Assembly (NCBI GenBank): GCA_046160825.1
Contig: JBJXHC010000027.1
Location: forward strand, 3,842-67,841
Origin: JBJXHC01 sp046160825
Lineage (GTDB): Bacteria; Bacteroidota; Ignavibacteria; UBA10030; UBA6906
Direction of reading: 5' to 3'
Length of the DNA stretch: 64,000 nucleotides
Shown in pieces: positions 1 through 9,152 of this stretch. Every line of letters begins with the position of its first letter. The first letter of the stretch is position 1. The notes under the pieces are model-generated. The model was given only the letters and a program-made list of their open reading frames with translations. It ran no database searches and had not been told where the DNA came from. The position numbers and the translations under genes were made by a program.

Positions 1-2077
1 TGCAGGGTCGCCATATTTTTCCTTCCGATCAGGCACACGAACGGTTGATGCTGCAAATCTCGCGGCCGTTTCCGGCAAGATACTGATCACCGGTGGTTAC
101 ACGACATGGTTGAACAAGATCGAAGCCCGTGAACGACTCCTCCGCGACGAGGCCACAACCGCAACGGAACCATTTCTGAAGGTGCTCATAGAGAAGGAAC
201 TCCGTTTTCTGGAAAAGGCACGCGGGGATATAGAAACGCTTGGTGCCTTACTTCAACCATTCAACGATCAATGTACGCCGGCGGAGTTTCAACGCCGCGT
301 TCAAAGCCTGATTGCCGATACCGCCGTAACGCTGAACATTGTCCGTCATTCTCCCGAGGCTGCCGCCGAGAAGGAGTCACGCGCGTTTGCCCGCCTGATG
401 AAAGTATTGGACGAAATGGTGTCATTGATGGTGTATCAGGACGGCAAGAACACGAAGCATACGCTGCGGCACTACATTGAGTACCTCAAAGTTGCAGTGG
501 CCAATGAACGATACAATGTACGGGAGCGGTTCGGGTACGGCGTTCTGGTGACGTCGATCGAAGAAACCCGCGGCCTGCCGATGGAGACAATGTTTCTCGT
601 CGGTTTGGTGGATGGTGAGTTTCCCTCTGTGTACCAGCCCGAGATATTCTACAGCCTTGCACGCCAGAAAAAGCGCGCACAACGGCATACGTGGGAACAG
701 CGCTACCTGTTCTATCAAGCCATAACCAACTGGTCTGAGCATCTCTATCTGACATATCCCGAACAGGACGGTGAACTGGAAACTGTCCGCTCAACATTTA
801 TTGACGCCTTCACGGATATTGCCGATGTGGAAGTATGGAAGGAACAACCCGTTCCTCCAATTCTCTCGGAACAAGAATACCTGCGCGCATTCGGCCAGGC
901 GATGGGAGAGGGAAGATCACTTTCGGTTGAGGTCATTGGAGAAGAGAAGACGGTTGCGTTAACCACATCGATTCGTGTGGAAAAGGCTCGCATCGAAAGC
1001 GGCGCCCATTCTCCGTATGGCGGGTATATCTTCGATGCAATATCTGAAGAGGGCAAGGCCCGTCTCCGGCAATTGAAGGAGAGAGTCTATTCCGTCAGTC
1101 AGCTTGAGACATATGGAAAGTGCCCGCATCAGTTTTTTGCGGACCGTGTATTGAAACTCCAGCGTCCTGAGAAATTCGAAGAAGAGCTTTCGCCTCGCGA
1201 ACGCGGCTCAGTGTTGCATGCAATCCTGTTTGAATTCTACTCTTCCCGTGTTGCGAAAAAACTCACGCACCTGCAAGGATGTGATGACGCAACGTACAGC
1301 CAGGCATTGCATGACTTGCTGACGCTCGCGCGAAACAAACTCTCGGCCATGGAAATCCCTGATCCATTCTGGGATTTGGAGAAGGAGCTTATCCTCGGAA
1401 GGAGTAAAGAGGACGATTGTCTGCTAAAGGAGTTTCTTGACTACGAGCGTGGAAGGAAGGTGACGGTTTCTCCCGCATACTTTGAAGTCGCGTTTGGTCC
1501 AAAAGTGCGACAGGGTTCCGGAGCAGACCCGTTTCTTTCCACGGATGAATCGGTGATGGCCGGGGAAGTCCGGCTGCGCGGGAAAGTCGATCGTATTGAA
1601 ACCAATGACAATGTCTTTGCGGTTGTTGACTACAAAACCGGACGGAAGGTTCCTGATCTCGATCAGATCAACCGGGGGATCAGTCTTCAGTTGCCGCTAT
1701 ACCTGCACGCGGTTGAAGAACTTCTGGAACGCAAACTGTCAAAGCATCTTGTGCCGGCGGCAGGACTCTACTATCAGTTGCGGGATGACGTCGTTGGGAC
1801 CAAGGTTGGCATCGCAAGTGGCGAACATCGTAACGAAGCGTTTGAAGCCGGTCCTCGTGTTACGAAGAACATCATGCCGACTGATGCCGATCTCCGTACA
1901 CTGATCAATGACGGAATCGCACGTGCCAACTCATACATCAAGAATGTTACCGAAGGGATTTTTCCATTGACCACGCCCGACAAGATGAACGAAGTGTGCG
2001 GTTTCTGCGACTTCAAGACGATCTGCCGCGTGCAATCAGTACATCATGTCGTACCCGTGAAGGAGAATCAGACTTGA
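1..2077 (+). CDS. addB: AddB-type helicase-nuclease subunit (5' end outside window)
   Basis: The frame is open from base 2, so the gene begins upstream of the window; about 691 residues are visible. The last third is a PD-(D/E)XK nuclease of the RecB/AddB type: SQLETYGKCPHQFF (first Fe-S cysteine, near base 1095), the ERGSVLHAILFEF helix, then RGKVDRI and VVDYKTGRK carrying the metal-binding acid and the catalytic D-x-K, a QLPLYLHA segment, and a closing C-x2-C-x5-C (CGFCDFKTIC). One early Cys plus three late ones is the 4Fe-4S staple of AddB. The upstream part is the helicase-like fold, whose Walker region is not in view. AddB works with AddA in end resection for recombinational repair; the matching addA lies about 10 kb downstream instead of next to it. 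The stop is overlapped by the next start. Confidence 0.85.
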   Translation, partial: AGSPYFSFRSGTRTVDAANLAAVSGKILITGGYTTWLNKIEARERLLRDEATTATEPFLKVLIEKELRFLEKARGDIETLGALLQPFNDQCTPAEFQRRVQSLIADTAVTLNIVRHSPEAAAEKESRAFARLMKVLDEMVSLMVYQDGKNTKHTLRHYIEYLKVAVANERYNVRERFGYGVLVTSIEETRGLPMETMFLVGLVDGEFPSVYQPEIFYSLARQKKRAQRHTWEQRYLFYQAITNWSEHLYLTYPEQDGELETVRSTFIDAFTDIADVEVWKEQPVPPILSEQEYLRAFGQAMGEGRSLSVEVIGEEKTVALTTSIRVEKARIESGAHSPYGGYIFDAISEEGKARLRQLKERVYSVSQLETYGKCPHQFFADRVLKLQRPEKFEEELSPRERGSVLHAILFEFYSSRVAKKLTHLQGCDDATYSQALHDLLTLARNKLSAMEIPDPFWDLEKELILGRSKEDDCLLKEFLDYERGRKVTVSPAYFEVAFGPKVRQGSGADPFLSTDESVMAGEVRLRGKVDRIETNDNVFAVVDYKTGRKVPDLDQINRGISLQLPLYLHAVEELLERKLSKHLVPAAGLYYQLRDDVVGTKVGIASGEHRNEAFEAGPRVTKNIMPTDADLRTLINDGIARANSYIKNVTEGIFPLTTPDKMNEVCGFCDFKTICRVQSVHHVVPVKENQT

Positions 2078-2280
2078 CACACGCCGACCAGCACAAACTG
2101 ATCATCGAGTTGATGGACTTCGCTCACAAGATGAAAGGCCGTGACCAGGAGGAGTTCGAAATGTTTGTCAAGCGCGACAAGGATGACGAAGATCTGGATG
2201 AAATGTCCAAGAAGAAACTTCAACAAATGGCAGAGATGTATGTCGTGAAGAAACGGCGTCCGCCCTCACTGAATGATTGA
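2074..2280 (+). CDS. small conserved-looking charged protein
   Basis: This is a 68-residue, highly charged, probably helical protein that I do not recognise. The TTG start at 2074 overlaps the addB stop and has AAGGAG about eight bases upstream, so it is probably translated by coupling; ATG 2113 is the alternative. The sequence is rich in Asp/Glu/Lys (MKGRDQEEFEMF, DKDDEDLDEMSKKK) and has no Cys, signal peptide or membrane segment. Its end overlaps the start of aat by eight bases, placing it inside an addB-small gene-aat-btuF-like operon. The tight overlaps on both sides are the main reason for calling it real. No function is proposed. Confidence 0.6.
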   Translation: MTHADQHKLIIELMDFAHKMKGRDQEEFEMFVKRDKDDEDLDEMSKKKLQQMAEMYVVKKRRPPSLND

Positions 2281-2881
2281 GCCAACCTTCGAACCGTTGG
2301 ATACGGAGTTTCTGCTCATGGCATACAGTAGCGGATTCTTTCCAATGGCCGAATCGCGAACCGGCCCGATTGCCTGGTATTCGCCAGACCCGCGTGCGAT
2401 TGTTCCTCTTGAATCGTTCACTGTATCGCGCAGTCTTCGTCAAACGATTAAGAGAGAAGTGTTTGAAATCAGGCTCGATACCGTTTTTGGCGATGTGATC
2501 CGTGCCTGCGCTGAACGAACGGACACATGGATTTCCGATGAGATTGTTGCGGAATACACGCAACTCCATCATAAAGGTCATGCCCATAGTGTGGAGAGTT
2601 GGCGAAACGGTAAACTCGTCGGAGGATTGTACGGCGTTGCAATCAATGGTGCGTTCTTCGGAGAATCCATGTTTACGCGGGAAACAGACGCATCGAAGGT
2701 TGCGCTTGTGCATCTGGTTCAACGACTGCGTGAGCGCAACTTCCTTCTTCTTGATACACAACTCATCAATCCCCACATGGGGAGTCTTGGCGCGTGCGAG
2801 GTCCCCCGTGTCGAGTATCTTGCATTACTTCAGCGTGCTCTTGCTTGCCGTACCTCATTTACTGATCCTGTCCACACGTGA
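2273..2881 (+). CDS. aat: leucyl/phenylalanyl-tRNA--protein transferase
   Basis: This 202-residue cytoplasmic enzyme moves Leu or Phe from charged tRNA onto proteins with N-terminal Arg or Lys, marking them for ClpS/ClpAP degradation in the N-end rule pathway. It carries the family signatures: GFFPMAESRTGPIAWYSPDPRAIVPL near the N-terminus, the central SVESW and LVGGLYGVAINGAFFGESMF block, and LLDTQLINPHMGSLGACEVPR near the C-terminus. The length is normal for the short form of the family. The ATG at 2273 overlaps the preceding gene and the stop overlaps the following GTG, so expression is coupled along the operon. Confidence 0.96.
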   Translation: MIEPTFEPLDTEFLLMAYSSGFFPMAESRTGPIAWYSPDPRAIVPLESFTVSRSLRQTIKREVFEIRLDTVFGDVIRACAERTDTWISDEIVAEYTQLHHKGHAHSVESWRNGKLVGGLYGVAINGAFFGESMFTRETDASKVALVHLVQRLRERNFLLLDTQLINPHMGSLGACEVPRVEYLALLQRALACRTSFTDPVHT

Positions 2882-3672
2882 ATACCCGCTATCCCTCCCG
2901 CATTGTCTGTCTCACGGAAGAGACTACAGAAACGCTCTACCTCCTGGGCTGCGGTAATGCCGTGGTCGGAATATCAGGCTTTACCATGAGGCCGCCAGAA
3001 GCGCGCAGCAAGCCGAAGGTTTCCACGTTCACGGAAGCCAATTTTGAGAAAATCATTTCGCTTCGTCCGGACATTGTGTTGACGTTCTCGGACGTGCAGG
3101 CGGACATCACACGGGAACTCATGTTGCGCGGGATTCAGGTTGTCGGGTTCAACCAGCGATGTGTTGGTGAAATCCTCCAGAACATCCTCATCATCGGCTC
3201 ATTGGTCGGTAAGAATAACAAGGCGGAGGATCTGGTTGCCACATTTGAACAGAACCTGGAAACGGTGAAGAAGGCGGCCGACACACATTCCCGGAGACCC
3301 CGAGTGTATTTCGAGGAGTGGTATGATCCACTCATCACGTGCATCCGCTGGGTGAGTGAATTGGTGGAGATTGCCGGCGGTACCGATGTCTTTGCCGACC
3401 GCAGCACCAGCCAGAGTGCCAAGGGGCGGATTGTTTCTTCGGAGGATGTGATTGTGAGAAACCCTGAGATCATCATTGGCTCCTGGTGTGGCAAGCAATT
3501 CAAGCCCGATCAGCTCTATCGGCGGCAGGGGTGGGACCAAATCACGGCGATTGCCGGAAGAAGGTTATTCGAAGTCAAATCCACCATAATCCTCCAACCC
3601 GGTCCGGCTGCGCTCACCGATGGACTTAAAGAACTTTCTCGGATCATTCGCTCCGAGGTGTTGACAGAATAG
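2878..3672 (+). CDS. BtuF-like periplasmic-binding-fold protein without signal peptide
   Basis: This 264-residue protein has the fold of cobalamin/ferric-siderophore ABC transporter binding proteins: RIVCLTEETTETLYLLGCGNAVVGIS (strand-helix with the usual TE..Y.LG), KVSTFTEANFEKIISLRPDIVLTF, and a C-terminal RLFEVKSTIILQPGPAALTDGLKEL. Family members are normally exported, but the GTG start at 2878 is followed directly by the mature domain with no hydrophobic leader, and the four-base overlap with the aat stop leaves no room for one. It may be a cytoplasmic corrinoid- or metal-binding relative, which is inferred. No transporter permease or ATPase is adjacent. A sigma-70-like -35 box (3661) lies at its 3' end and serves the next gene. 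Confidence 0.8.
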   Translation: MNTRYPSRIVCLTEETTETLYLLGCGNAVVGISGFTMRPPEARSKPKVSTFTEANFEKIISLRPDIVLTFSDVQADITRELMLRGIQVVGFNQRCVGEILQNILIIGSLVGKNNKAEDLVATFEQNLETVKKAADTHSRRPRVYFEEWYDPLITCIRWVSELVEIAGGTDVFADRSTSQSAKGRIVSSEDVIVRNPEIIIGSWCGKQFKPDQLYRRQGWDQITAIAGRRLFEVKSTIILQPGPAALTDGLKELSRIIRSEVLTE

Positions 3673-3689
3673 AATTTAGTGGCTATATT
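3661..3689 (+). promoter_or_regulatory. sigma-70-type promoter
   Basis: TTGACA at 3661-3666 and TATATT at 3684-3689 are separated by exactly 17 bases and sit 64 bases upstream of the GTG at 3753. The -35 box overlaps the end of the btuF-like gene. The same TTGMHW/TATHTW pattern recurs in front of several other genes in the window. Confidence 0.6.
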
Positions 3690-3752
3690 CCCGCTGGTGG
3701 GAATCACGTAGATGAAAGGAATTCTTTACTCACACTTTAAGGAGACATCATT

Positions 3753-4151
3753 GTGGCTCTCTCTCGTGGCCAGCAAAAGTTCGATCGCCTCACCATCACA
3801 CTCGTTCCCACTGCGGATGAACATAGTTTCAAGAACGTTCCGTCAACATTCAACACTGTCAACCGGACATACGCGTGGCGTCAGCTCGCCGAGATAAATT
3901 ACATGCTTGTGCCGCGCAAGATCTCCAGTAACGAAATCAAAGTGGACATCTTCCTCAATGCGATCAAAGGGAAGAAGCATCATGGCATAAGCATCCAAAA
4001 GAAAGTACAGGCGTTCGTCCAGGAGAAGATCCAATCCGATTGGCGCGGCCTGAAATTGGAGAGCATCGCGAAAGCTGCTGCGGCAATTCCGCCGGTCGAA
4101 TCGTTCAACCGCGGAACCATCGAAGAGATGCTTGGTGTAGGGCTCGATTGA
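3753..4151 (+). CDS. protein of unknown function, 132 aa
   Basis: I do not recognise this gene. It encodes a 132-residue soluble, basic protein with no signal peptide, membrane segment or Cys pair; visible stretches are NRTYAWRQLAEINYMLVPRKIS and IKVDIFLNAIKGKKHHGISIQKKVQAFVQEKIQSDW, suggesting a mixed alpha/beta domain. The GTG at 3753 is preceded by AAGGAG with a usual spacing; TTG 3751 is out of frame. It has its own promoter (3661-3689) and its own intrinsic terminator (4182-4216), so it forms a monocistronic unit between two operons. That isolated, well-signalled layout and the lack of competing frames support it as a real gene. Confidence 0.75.
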   Translation: MALSRGQQKFDRLTITLVPTADEHSFKNVPSTFNTVNRTYAWRQLAEINYMLVPRKISSNEIKVDIFLNAIKGKKHHGISIQKKVQAFVQEKIQSDWRGLKLESIAKAAAAIPPVESFNRGTIEEMLGVGLD

Positions 4152-4181
4152 TGGTGTGAGTGAATTTGCGTGAAGAATGCG

Positions 4182-4216
4182 AAATGCACCGGCTGCACGT
4201 CTGGTGCATTTTTATT
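4182..4216 (+). terminator. intrinsic terminator after the 3753 gene
   Basis: AAATGCACC (4182-4190) and GGTGCATTT (4203-4211) form a perfect nine-base stem with a 12-base loop and run into TTATTT. It ends the single-gene unit before purC. Confidence 0.8.
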
Positions 4217-4287
4217 TCCAGCATCTTGTTTTCTACCTGTTTTTTCCTAACCATGCTTCAGTCCAGTTCATTCTAAAGCCCCCAATC

Positions 4288-5187
4288 ATGACCTCATCCG
4301 TATTGACCCATAGCGGCGCTCCAAACCTGGTTCCGTCCAAACGCGGTAAGGTGCGCGATTTGTACGAGCTCGACACCTCGCTCATGCTGGTTGCCACCGA
4401 CCGGCTTTCCGCATTCGATGTTGTCCTGCCTGACGGGATTCCGGGTAAGGGGAAGGTGCTCACACAAATTTCGGCGTTCTGGTTTCGTAAACTTGCAGAC
4501 ATCATTCCCAACCATATCATCACTACGGAAGCTGTGGAATTTCCTGAACCGTTTCGGTCAATGCCGGAGCAGTTCGCCGGTCGTAGCATGCTCGTGAGAA
4601 AAACCCGGCCCCTGCCGGTTGAGTGTGTGGCGCGCGGATATATCTCGGGGTCAGGGTGGAATGAGTACAAGGCAACACAATCGATCTGTGGCATTAAACT
4701 TCCCGCAGGGTTGGTCGAATCGGACCGGCTGAATGAACCGATTTTCACTCCATCGTCCAAAGCAGAGATCGGCGTACACGATGAGAATATTACTTTTGAT
4801 GATGTCGTGAAACTCGTAGGGAAGGATATTGCCGGACAACTCCGCGATGTGACAATGCAGATCTACCGCGAAGCCGCGGCGTACGCGGAGACACGAGGCA
4901 TCATCATTGCAGATACAAAATTTGAATTCGGTCTTGATGAAAATGACCGTCTTGTCTGGATTGATGAAGCGCTGACGCCGGACTCGTCGCGTTTCTGGCC
5001 CAAGGATCAATACGCTCCCGGCGGTTCGCAACCAAGCTACGACAAGCAATTCGTTCGAGATTATCTTCTCTCGATCAAATGGGACAAGCGACCTCCCGGT
5101 CCACATCTCCCGGAAGAGATTATCCGCACGACGGGCAATAAATATGCGGACGCGCTCAGGCAACTCACCGGGAGCGGATTGGAATGA
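4288..5187 (+). CDS. purC: phosphoribosylaminoimidazole-succinocarboxamide synthase
   Basis: PurC (SAICAR synthetase) joins CAIR with aspartate using ATP in purine synthesis. The 299-residue product shows the family signatures in order: KRGKVRDLYEL near residue 17, VATDRLSAFDVVLPDGIPGKG, the VECVARGYISGSGWNEY segment, SSKAEIGVHDENI and IADTKFEFGL, ending with SYDKQFVRDYL. It is the longer PurC form with a C-terminal extension, like plant, yeast and many FCB-group enzymes. The frame is open upstream to 4177, but the conserved N-terminus fits ATG 4288, just after the terminator of the previous gene. Its stop overlaps the ATG of the following DUF4032 gene by four bases. Confidence 0.96.
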   Translation: MTSSVLTHSGAPNLVPSKRGKVRDLYELDTSLMLVATDRLSAFDVVLPDGIPGKGKVLTQISAFWFRKLADIIPNHIITTEAVEFPEPFRSMPEQFAGRSMLVRKTRPLPVECVARGYISGSGWNEYKATQSICGIKLPAGLVESDRLNEPIFTPSSKAEIGVHDENITFDDVVKLVGKDIAGQLRDVTMQIYREAAAYAETRGIIIADTKFEFGLDENDRLVWIDEALTPDSSRFWPKDQYAPGGSQPSYDKQFVRDYLLSIKWDKRPPGPHLPEEIIRTTGNKYADALRQLTGSGLE

Positions 5188-6458
5188 CGCGGAAGGATGC
5201 CATACCGGCGTTTTCCCTCCAAGCCGACAATGTCCGCTTTTTCCTTGATCTGAAAGACCGTTCCCACCTGATCGACCTTCCCTGGCAATATCCGCTCGAA
5301 TCATGGCACGAGCATAAGGTGAAGCATGTGAATGTGAAGAGCGGCCTCTCCCGCCACATCGTACGTTTCGTTGAAATAGATCATCGTCGGTACGCAATAA
5401 AGGAAACCACGCGAGAAGCTGCACAGCGCGAATTCCGGAACTATATCCGTTTGATGAAAATGGATGTGCCGACCCTCATCCCGGTTGGCATTGTGACACG
5501 CGATGAGGGTTACGCGGCCGTGGAAACCGCGATCGGTCCGCAGATGGAGCCGCGAGAAACCGGTTACCTCGTGACCGAACTTATGGAGAAGGTCATACCG
5601 GATTCGTTCCTGTTCAAGCGGGCATTTTCCAAGGAGAACCGCAACCGTATATGGGACACGGTGATTCGATTGTTCATCAGCATGCACAGCCAGGGCGTTT
5701 ACTGGGGCGATGCATCGCTCGCGAACATGCTGATTCATTTCAGTACGGAGGTTGTGCCGGAGTTGGGACGACGTACGAAATTGCAGGCTGTGCTGGCAGA
5801 TGCGGAAACCGTGGAGATCCATCCGGGCATTTCAGACAAGCTGCGACTTGCAGACGTGGAGTTCTTTCTTGAATCCATGCTATGGACGGAAGCTGATCTG
5901 ACGGCAAGCGGCATTGTCCGCGATCCGCTGATCACACAGAAAGACCAGAATTATGTTCTGCAAAGCTACACCGAACAGTACGCCGTTGAATTGGAGATGC
6001 AATCGTTCGAGCTTGTGACACACATCGACGCGGATAAACTTCTCGGCAACTTTGACGAAAAGGGGTATGGCAAACTGCTTCTCCAGCACATCCACGAACA
6101 CAAGTGGTATATCAGCGAGAACCGCAAGGCGGAGGTACCGTTGGTGGAATCGGCAGAGGATTGGTACAAGGAGGTATTCAAACCCGTCTGCAAGATATTC
6201 CATGACTATGGTCTCCTGAAATTTTTTCCCGACAAGACAGCATCAAGCCTCTACGTCGAGGTGATGGAACACAAGTATTTCATGAGTCAGCAGGAGAAAA
6301 AGGACGTCGGACTTGAAACGGCACTCGAGGATTACTGCAAGCGCTTCGCAAAGCAAGAGCCGTTCCGGGTAACAGTGGACAATATTGTTGACGCGCTGAC
6401 CTCGTTGTTCAAACGGCACGCTCCAATTGGGACGAATCTCCATCTCGCCACGCTATGA
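5184..6458 (+). CDS. DUF4032-type kinase-like protein
   Basis: The 424-residue cytoplasmic protein has a protein-kinase-like N-terminal half followed by a helical C-terminal domain, which I assign to the DUF4032 family. Kinase-fold landmarks visible are AIKE (Lys73) followed by an Arg/Glu-rich helix, a catalytic-loop-like YWGDASLANMLI (Asp176, Asn181) and a metal-binding-loop-like VLADAETVE. This resembles the lipopolysaccharide-kinase/RIO branch more than eukaryotic Ser/Thr kinases. The substrate is unknown. The ATG overlaps the purC stop (ATGA), so the two are co-translated, which is unusual company for PurC. No transmembrane segment or signal peptide is present. Confidence 0.75.
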   Translation: MTRKDAIPAFSLQADNVRFFLDLKDRSHLIDLPWQYPLESWHEHKVKHVNVKSGLSRHIVRFVEIDHRRYAIKETTREAAQREFRNYIRLMKMDVPTLIPVGIVTRDEGYAAVETAIGPQMEPRETGYLVTELMEKVIPDSFLFKRAFSKENRNRIWDTVIRLFISMHSQGVYWGDASLANMLIHFSTEVVPELGRRTKLQAVLADAETVEIHPGISDKLRLADVEFFLESMLWTEADLTASGIVRDPLITQKDQNYVLQSYTEQYAVELEMQSFELVTHIDADKLLGNFDEKGYGKLLLQHIHEHKWYISENRKAEVPLVESAEDWYKEVFKPVCKIFHDYGLLKFFPDKTASSLYVEVMEHKYFMSQQEKKDVGLETALEDYCKRFAKQEPFRVTVDNIVDALTSLFKRHAPIGTNLHLATL

Positions 6459-6468
6459 ATTGATGCCT

Positions 6469-6497
6469 TTGCTTCTTTCAACCCTACCTGTTATACT
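6469..6497 (+). promoter_or_regulatory. sigma-70-type promoter
   Basis: TTGCTT at 6469-6474, a 17-base spacer and TATACT at 6492-6497, 60 bases before the metalloprotease ATG at 6558. Confidence 0.5.
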
Positions 6498-6557
6498 ACT
6501 GCGTCTTTGACGCAACCCTTCCATGTGAACTTCCTATCCAAGTGGAGAAAACGACTC

Positions 6558-9002
6558 ATGCGTACCCTCATCCTGATTCTCTTTACAACATCGGCTCTTT
6601 TTGGCCAATCGAAACCGGACACTCAACCAGTGTTGATTACAGAGAAGACGAAGGAGATGGTCAAGCATACCGGTTTCCATAATTTTTATTGGGATGCGAG
6701 AGCGGGAAAAATGTATTTGGAGATCAGCCGGTGGAATGCTGAATTTCTTTACATGAACTCTCTTCCCGCTGGTGTTGGCTCCAATGACATTGGTCTGGAC
6801 CGCGGTCAGATTGGCAATGGACGGATTGTGAAGTTTCAGAGAACCGGCCCGAAAGTGCTTCTCGTTCAACCAAATTATTCCTACCGCGCCATCAGTAACA
6901 ATCCCGATGAACAGCGTTCGGTTGAGGAAGCGTTTGCGCAGTCGGTACTGTGGGGTTTCGAGGTAATAGCGGAACAGGATTCTCTCGTGCTCGTTGATGC
7001 GACGGGTTTTTATCTGCGCGATGTACACGATGTTGTTGGCGCGTTGAAACGGACGCAACAGGGACCATACCGACTTGACGCTTCGCGCTCGGCTTTCTAT
7101 CTCCCGAGAACAAGAAACTTTCCCCGCAATACAGAAGTGGAAGTGACTCTCACATTCACGGGGGACGAACCGGGCGGGTGGGTGCAGCAGGTTGTTCCGA
7201 CTCCCGAAGCGATCACTGTTCGCCAGCGCCACTCATTTGTCCAACTTCCCGATCCCGGCTATCGCCAGCGGGCAATGGATCCACGGTCCGGCTACTTCGG
7301 CATCGGCTACCAGGACTACGCTACTCCGATCTCCGAACCCATCGTGAAGCAGTTCATCGCACGACACCGACTTGAGAAGAAAGATCCAAGTGCTTCGATT
7401 AGTGAAGCAGTCAAGCCCATCGTATACTACGTAGACCGTGGAGCGCCGGAGCCAATCCGGTCTGCGTTGCTCGATGGAGCGCGCTGGTGGAACCAGGCAT
7501 TCGAAGCGGCAGGCTACAGCGATGCGTTTCGCGTAGAACTGTTGCCCGACAGCGCTGACCCGATGGATGCGCGATACAATGTCATCCAATGGGTCCACCG
7601 GGCGACACGCGGATGGTCATACGGCAACGCGATCGTCGATCCGCGCACAGGCGAAATTCTCAAAGGTCACGTCACGCTCGGATCGCTCCGCGTCCGTCAG
7701 GATTTCTTGATTGCGGAAGGACTCGTCGCAGAGTACGAAGATGGTAGAGTCACCGACCCGCGTATGGAACAGATGGCGCTGGCGCGCATCCGGCAACTCT
7801 CTGCACATGAAGTCGGGCACACACTCGGTCTTCAGCACAACTACATTGCCAGTGCGGCCAACCGCGCCTCAGTAATGGATTACCCGCATCCGTTAGCAAC
7901 GCTCAACGCCGACTCAACAATTGATATCTCTCGTGCGTATGCGGACGGTATCGGCGAGTGGGACAAGGTGACGATTGCGTATGGGTATCAGGATTTTCCA
8001 CATGGCGTGGATGAGCTGAAGGCGCTGAATGATATCATCATGAATGCTGCTGAGCGCGGGCTTATTTTTCTTACCGACCAGGATGCACGACCGCAAGGAA
8101 GCGCTCATCCCCAGACACATCTCTGGGACAATGGGGCCAACGCGGTGGACGAGTTGAATCGGGTTATGCAGGTGCGAGCTGTTGCGCTACGGAATTTCTC
8201 AGAGAAAAAAATCAGGACAGGCGTACCAATGGCCATGCTTGAGGATGTGCTCGTGCCGGTGTATCTATCGCATCGTTATCAAGTGGAAGCGGCGGTGAAG
8301 GTACTTGGCGGCTTGCAGTACACCTATGTGCTTCGCGGCGATGGCCAGGTACCGACGACGATGGTTCCACCGGACGAACAACGCCGTGCGCTTCTTGCTC
8401 TGATGACAACGCTGAAGCCGGACGTGCTTGCTTTGTCTGAGAGTATCCTTGCATTGATCCCACCGCGACCGGCAGGCTACGACAAAACCAGGGAACACTT
8501 CCGTGGTCGTACCGGAATGACGTTTGATCCTCTCTCGGCTGCTGAAGCATCGGCACAACTCACGGTCAGTCTCATACTCAATCCAGCGCGGGCTGCACGA
8601 CTGGTGGAGTATCACTCACGCGACAAGAAATATCCGGGATTGGATGAGGTGATTGACGAGTTGCTCCGTGGGACGTGGTATGCTGCACATGGGACCGGAT
8701 ATCACGCAGAGATCAGACGTGTTGTTGACAACGTTGTACTCAACAATCTTATGTCTCTCGCAACAAACGAACGTGCATCGTCGCAGACCCGCGGCATCGC
8801 CCTTCTTAAAATCAGTGAGTTGAAGGAACGTCTTGAGAGAGACAAGAAGATGGCGAAGGACGTGGATCAGCGCGCACACTTTGCAAGAGCGCTTTCATTG
8901 TTCAAGACGTTCGAAGATGACCCGGGCGAGATGAGTTTTTCCAGTCCTGTCGATCTTCCTGCCGGGCCCCCCATCGGTGGTTTTGATTGTGGATTGGAAT
9001 GA
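6558..9002 (+). CDS. exported zinc-dependent metalloprotease (DUF5117/DUF5118 type)
   Basis: This 814-residue protein begins with a signal peptide (MRTLILILFTTSALFGQ, cleavage after the Gln region) at ATG 6558, which has GGAG ten bases upstream; the longer open frame from 6507 would destroy that leader. A DUF5118/DUF5117-like region leads into a metzincin-like peptidase site, SAHEVGHTLGLQHNY, around residue 417: HExxH followed by G and a third His, as expected for a zinc peptidase. A conserved VMDYPHP segment follows (metzincin Met-turn-like). The family is typical of Bacteroidota and other Gram-negatives, is usually exported, and its substrate is unknown. It is followed by a separate M16 peptidase operon, so the region is rich in envelope proteolysis. 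Confidence 0.9.
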   Translation: MRTLILILFTTSALFGQSKPDTQPVLITEKTKEMVKHTGFHNFYWDARAGKMYLEISRWNAEFLYMNSLPAGVGSNDIGLDRGQIGNGRIVKFQRTGPKVLLVQPNYSYRAISNNPDEQRSVEEAFAQSVLWGFEVIAEQDSLVLVDATGFYLRDVHDVVGALKRTQQGPYRLDASRSAFYLPRTRNFPRNTEVEVTLTFTGDEPGGWVQQVVPTPEAITVRQRHSFVQLPDPGYRQRAMDPRSGYFGIGYQDYATPISEPIVKQFIARHRLEKKDPSASISEAVKPIVYYVDRGAPEPIRSALLDGARWWNQAFEAAGYSDAFRVELLPDSADPMDARYNVIQWVHRATRGWSYGNAIVDPRTGEILKGHVTLGSLRVRQDFLIAEGLVAEYEDGRVTDPRMEQMALARIRQLSAHEVGHTLGLQHNYIASAANRASVMDYPHPLATLNADSTIDISRAYADGIGEWDKVTIAYGYQDFPHGVDELKALNDIIMNAAERGLIFLTDQDARPQGSAHPQTHLWDNGANAVDELNRVMQVRAVALRNFSEKKIRTGVPMAMLEDVLVPVYLSHRYQVEAAVKVLGGLQYTYVLRGDGQVPTTMVPPDEQRRALLALMTTLKPDVLALSESILALIPPRPAGYDKTREHFRGRTGMTFDPLSAAEASAQLTVSLILNPARAARLVEYHSRDKKYPGLDEVIDELLRGTWYAAHGTGYHAEIRRVVDNVVLNNLMSLATNERASSQTRGIALLKISELKERLERDKKMAKDVDQRAHFARALSLFKTFEDDPGEMSFSSPVDLPAGPPIGGFDCGLE

Positions 9003-9152
9003 ACCGGAAAATCGGCTAACGCAAGTACAGAATATTTACCGCAACTCTTTTCAATTTATCCGTACAAGTATCCGTATTACTCCATCAACTTGGTCAACCT
9101 CAGAATTGCTGCAAATCATCACATTTCAACCAATTTCACTATCGGAGGATTC

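Noticed and set aside
2168..2776. 202-residue minus-strand frame
   Set aside because: Complete shadow of aat.
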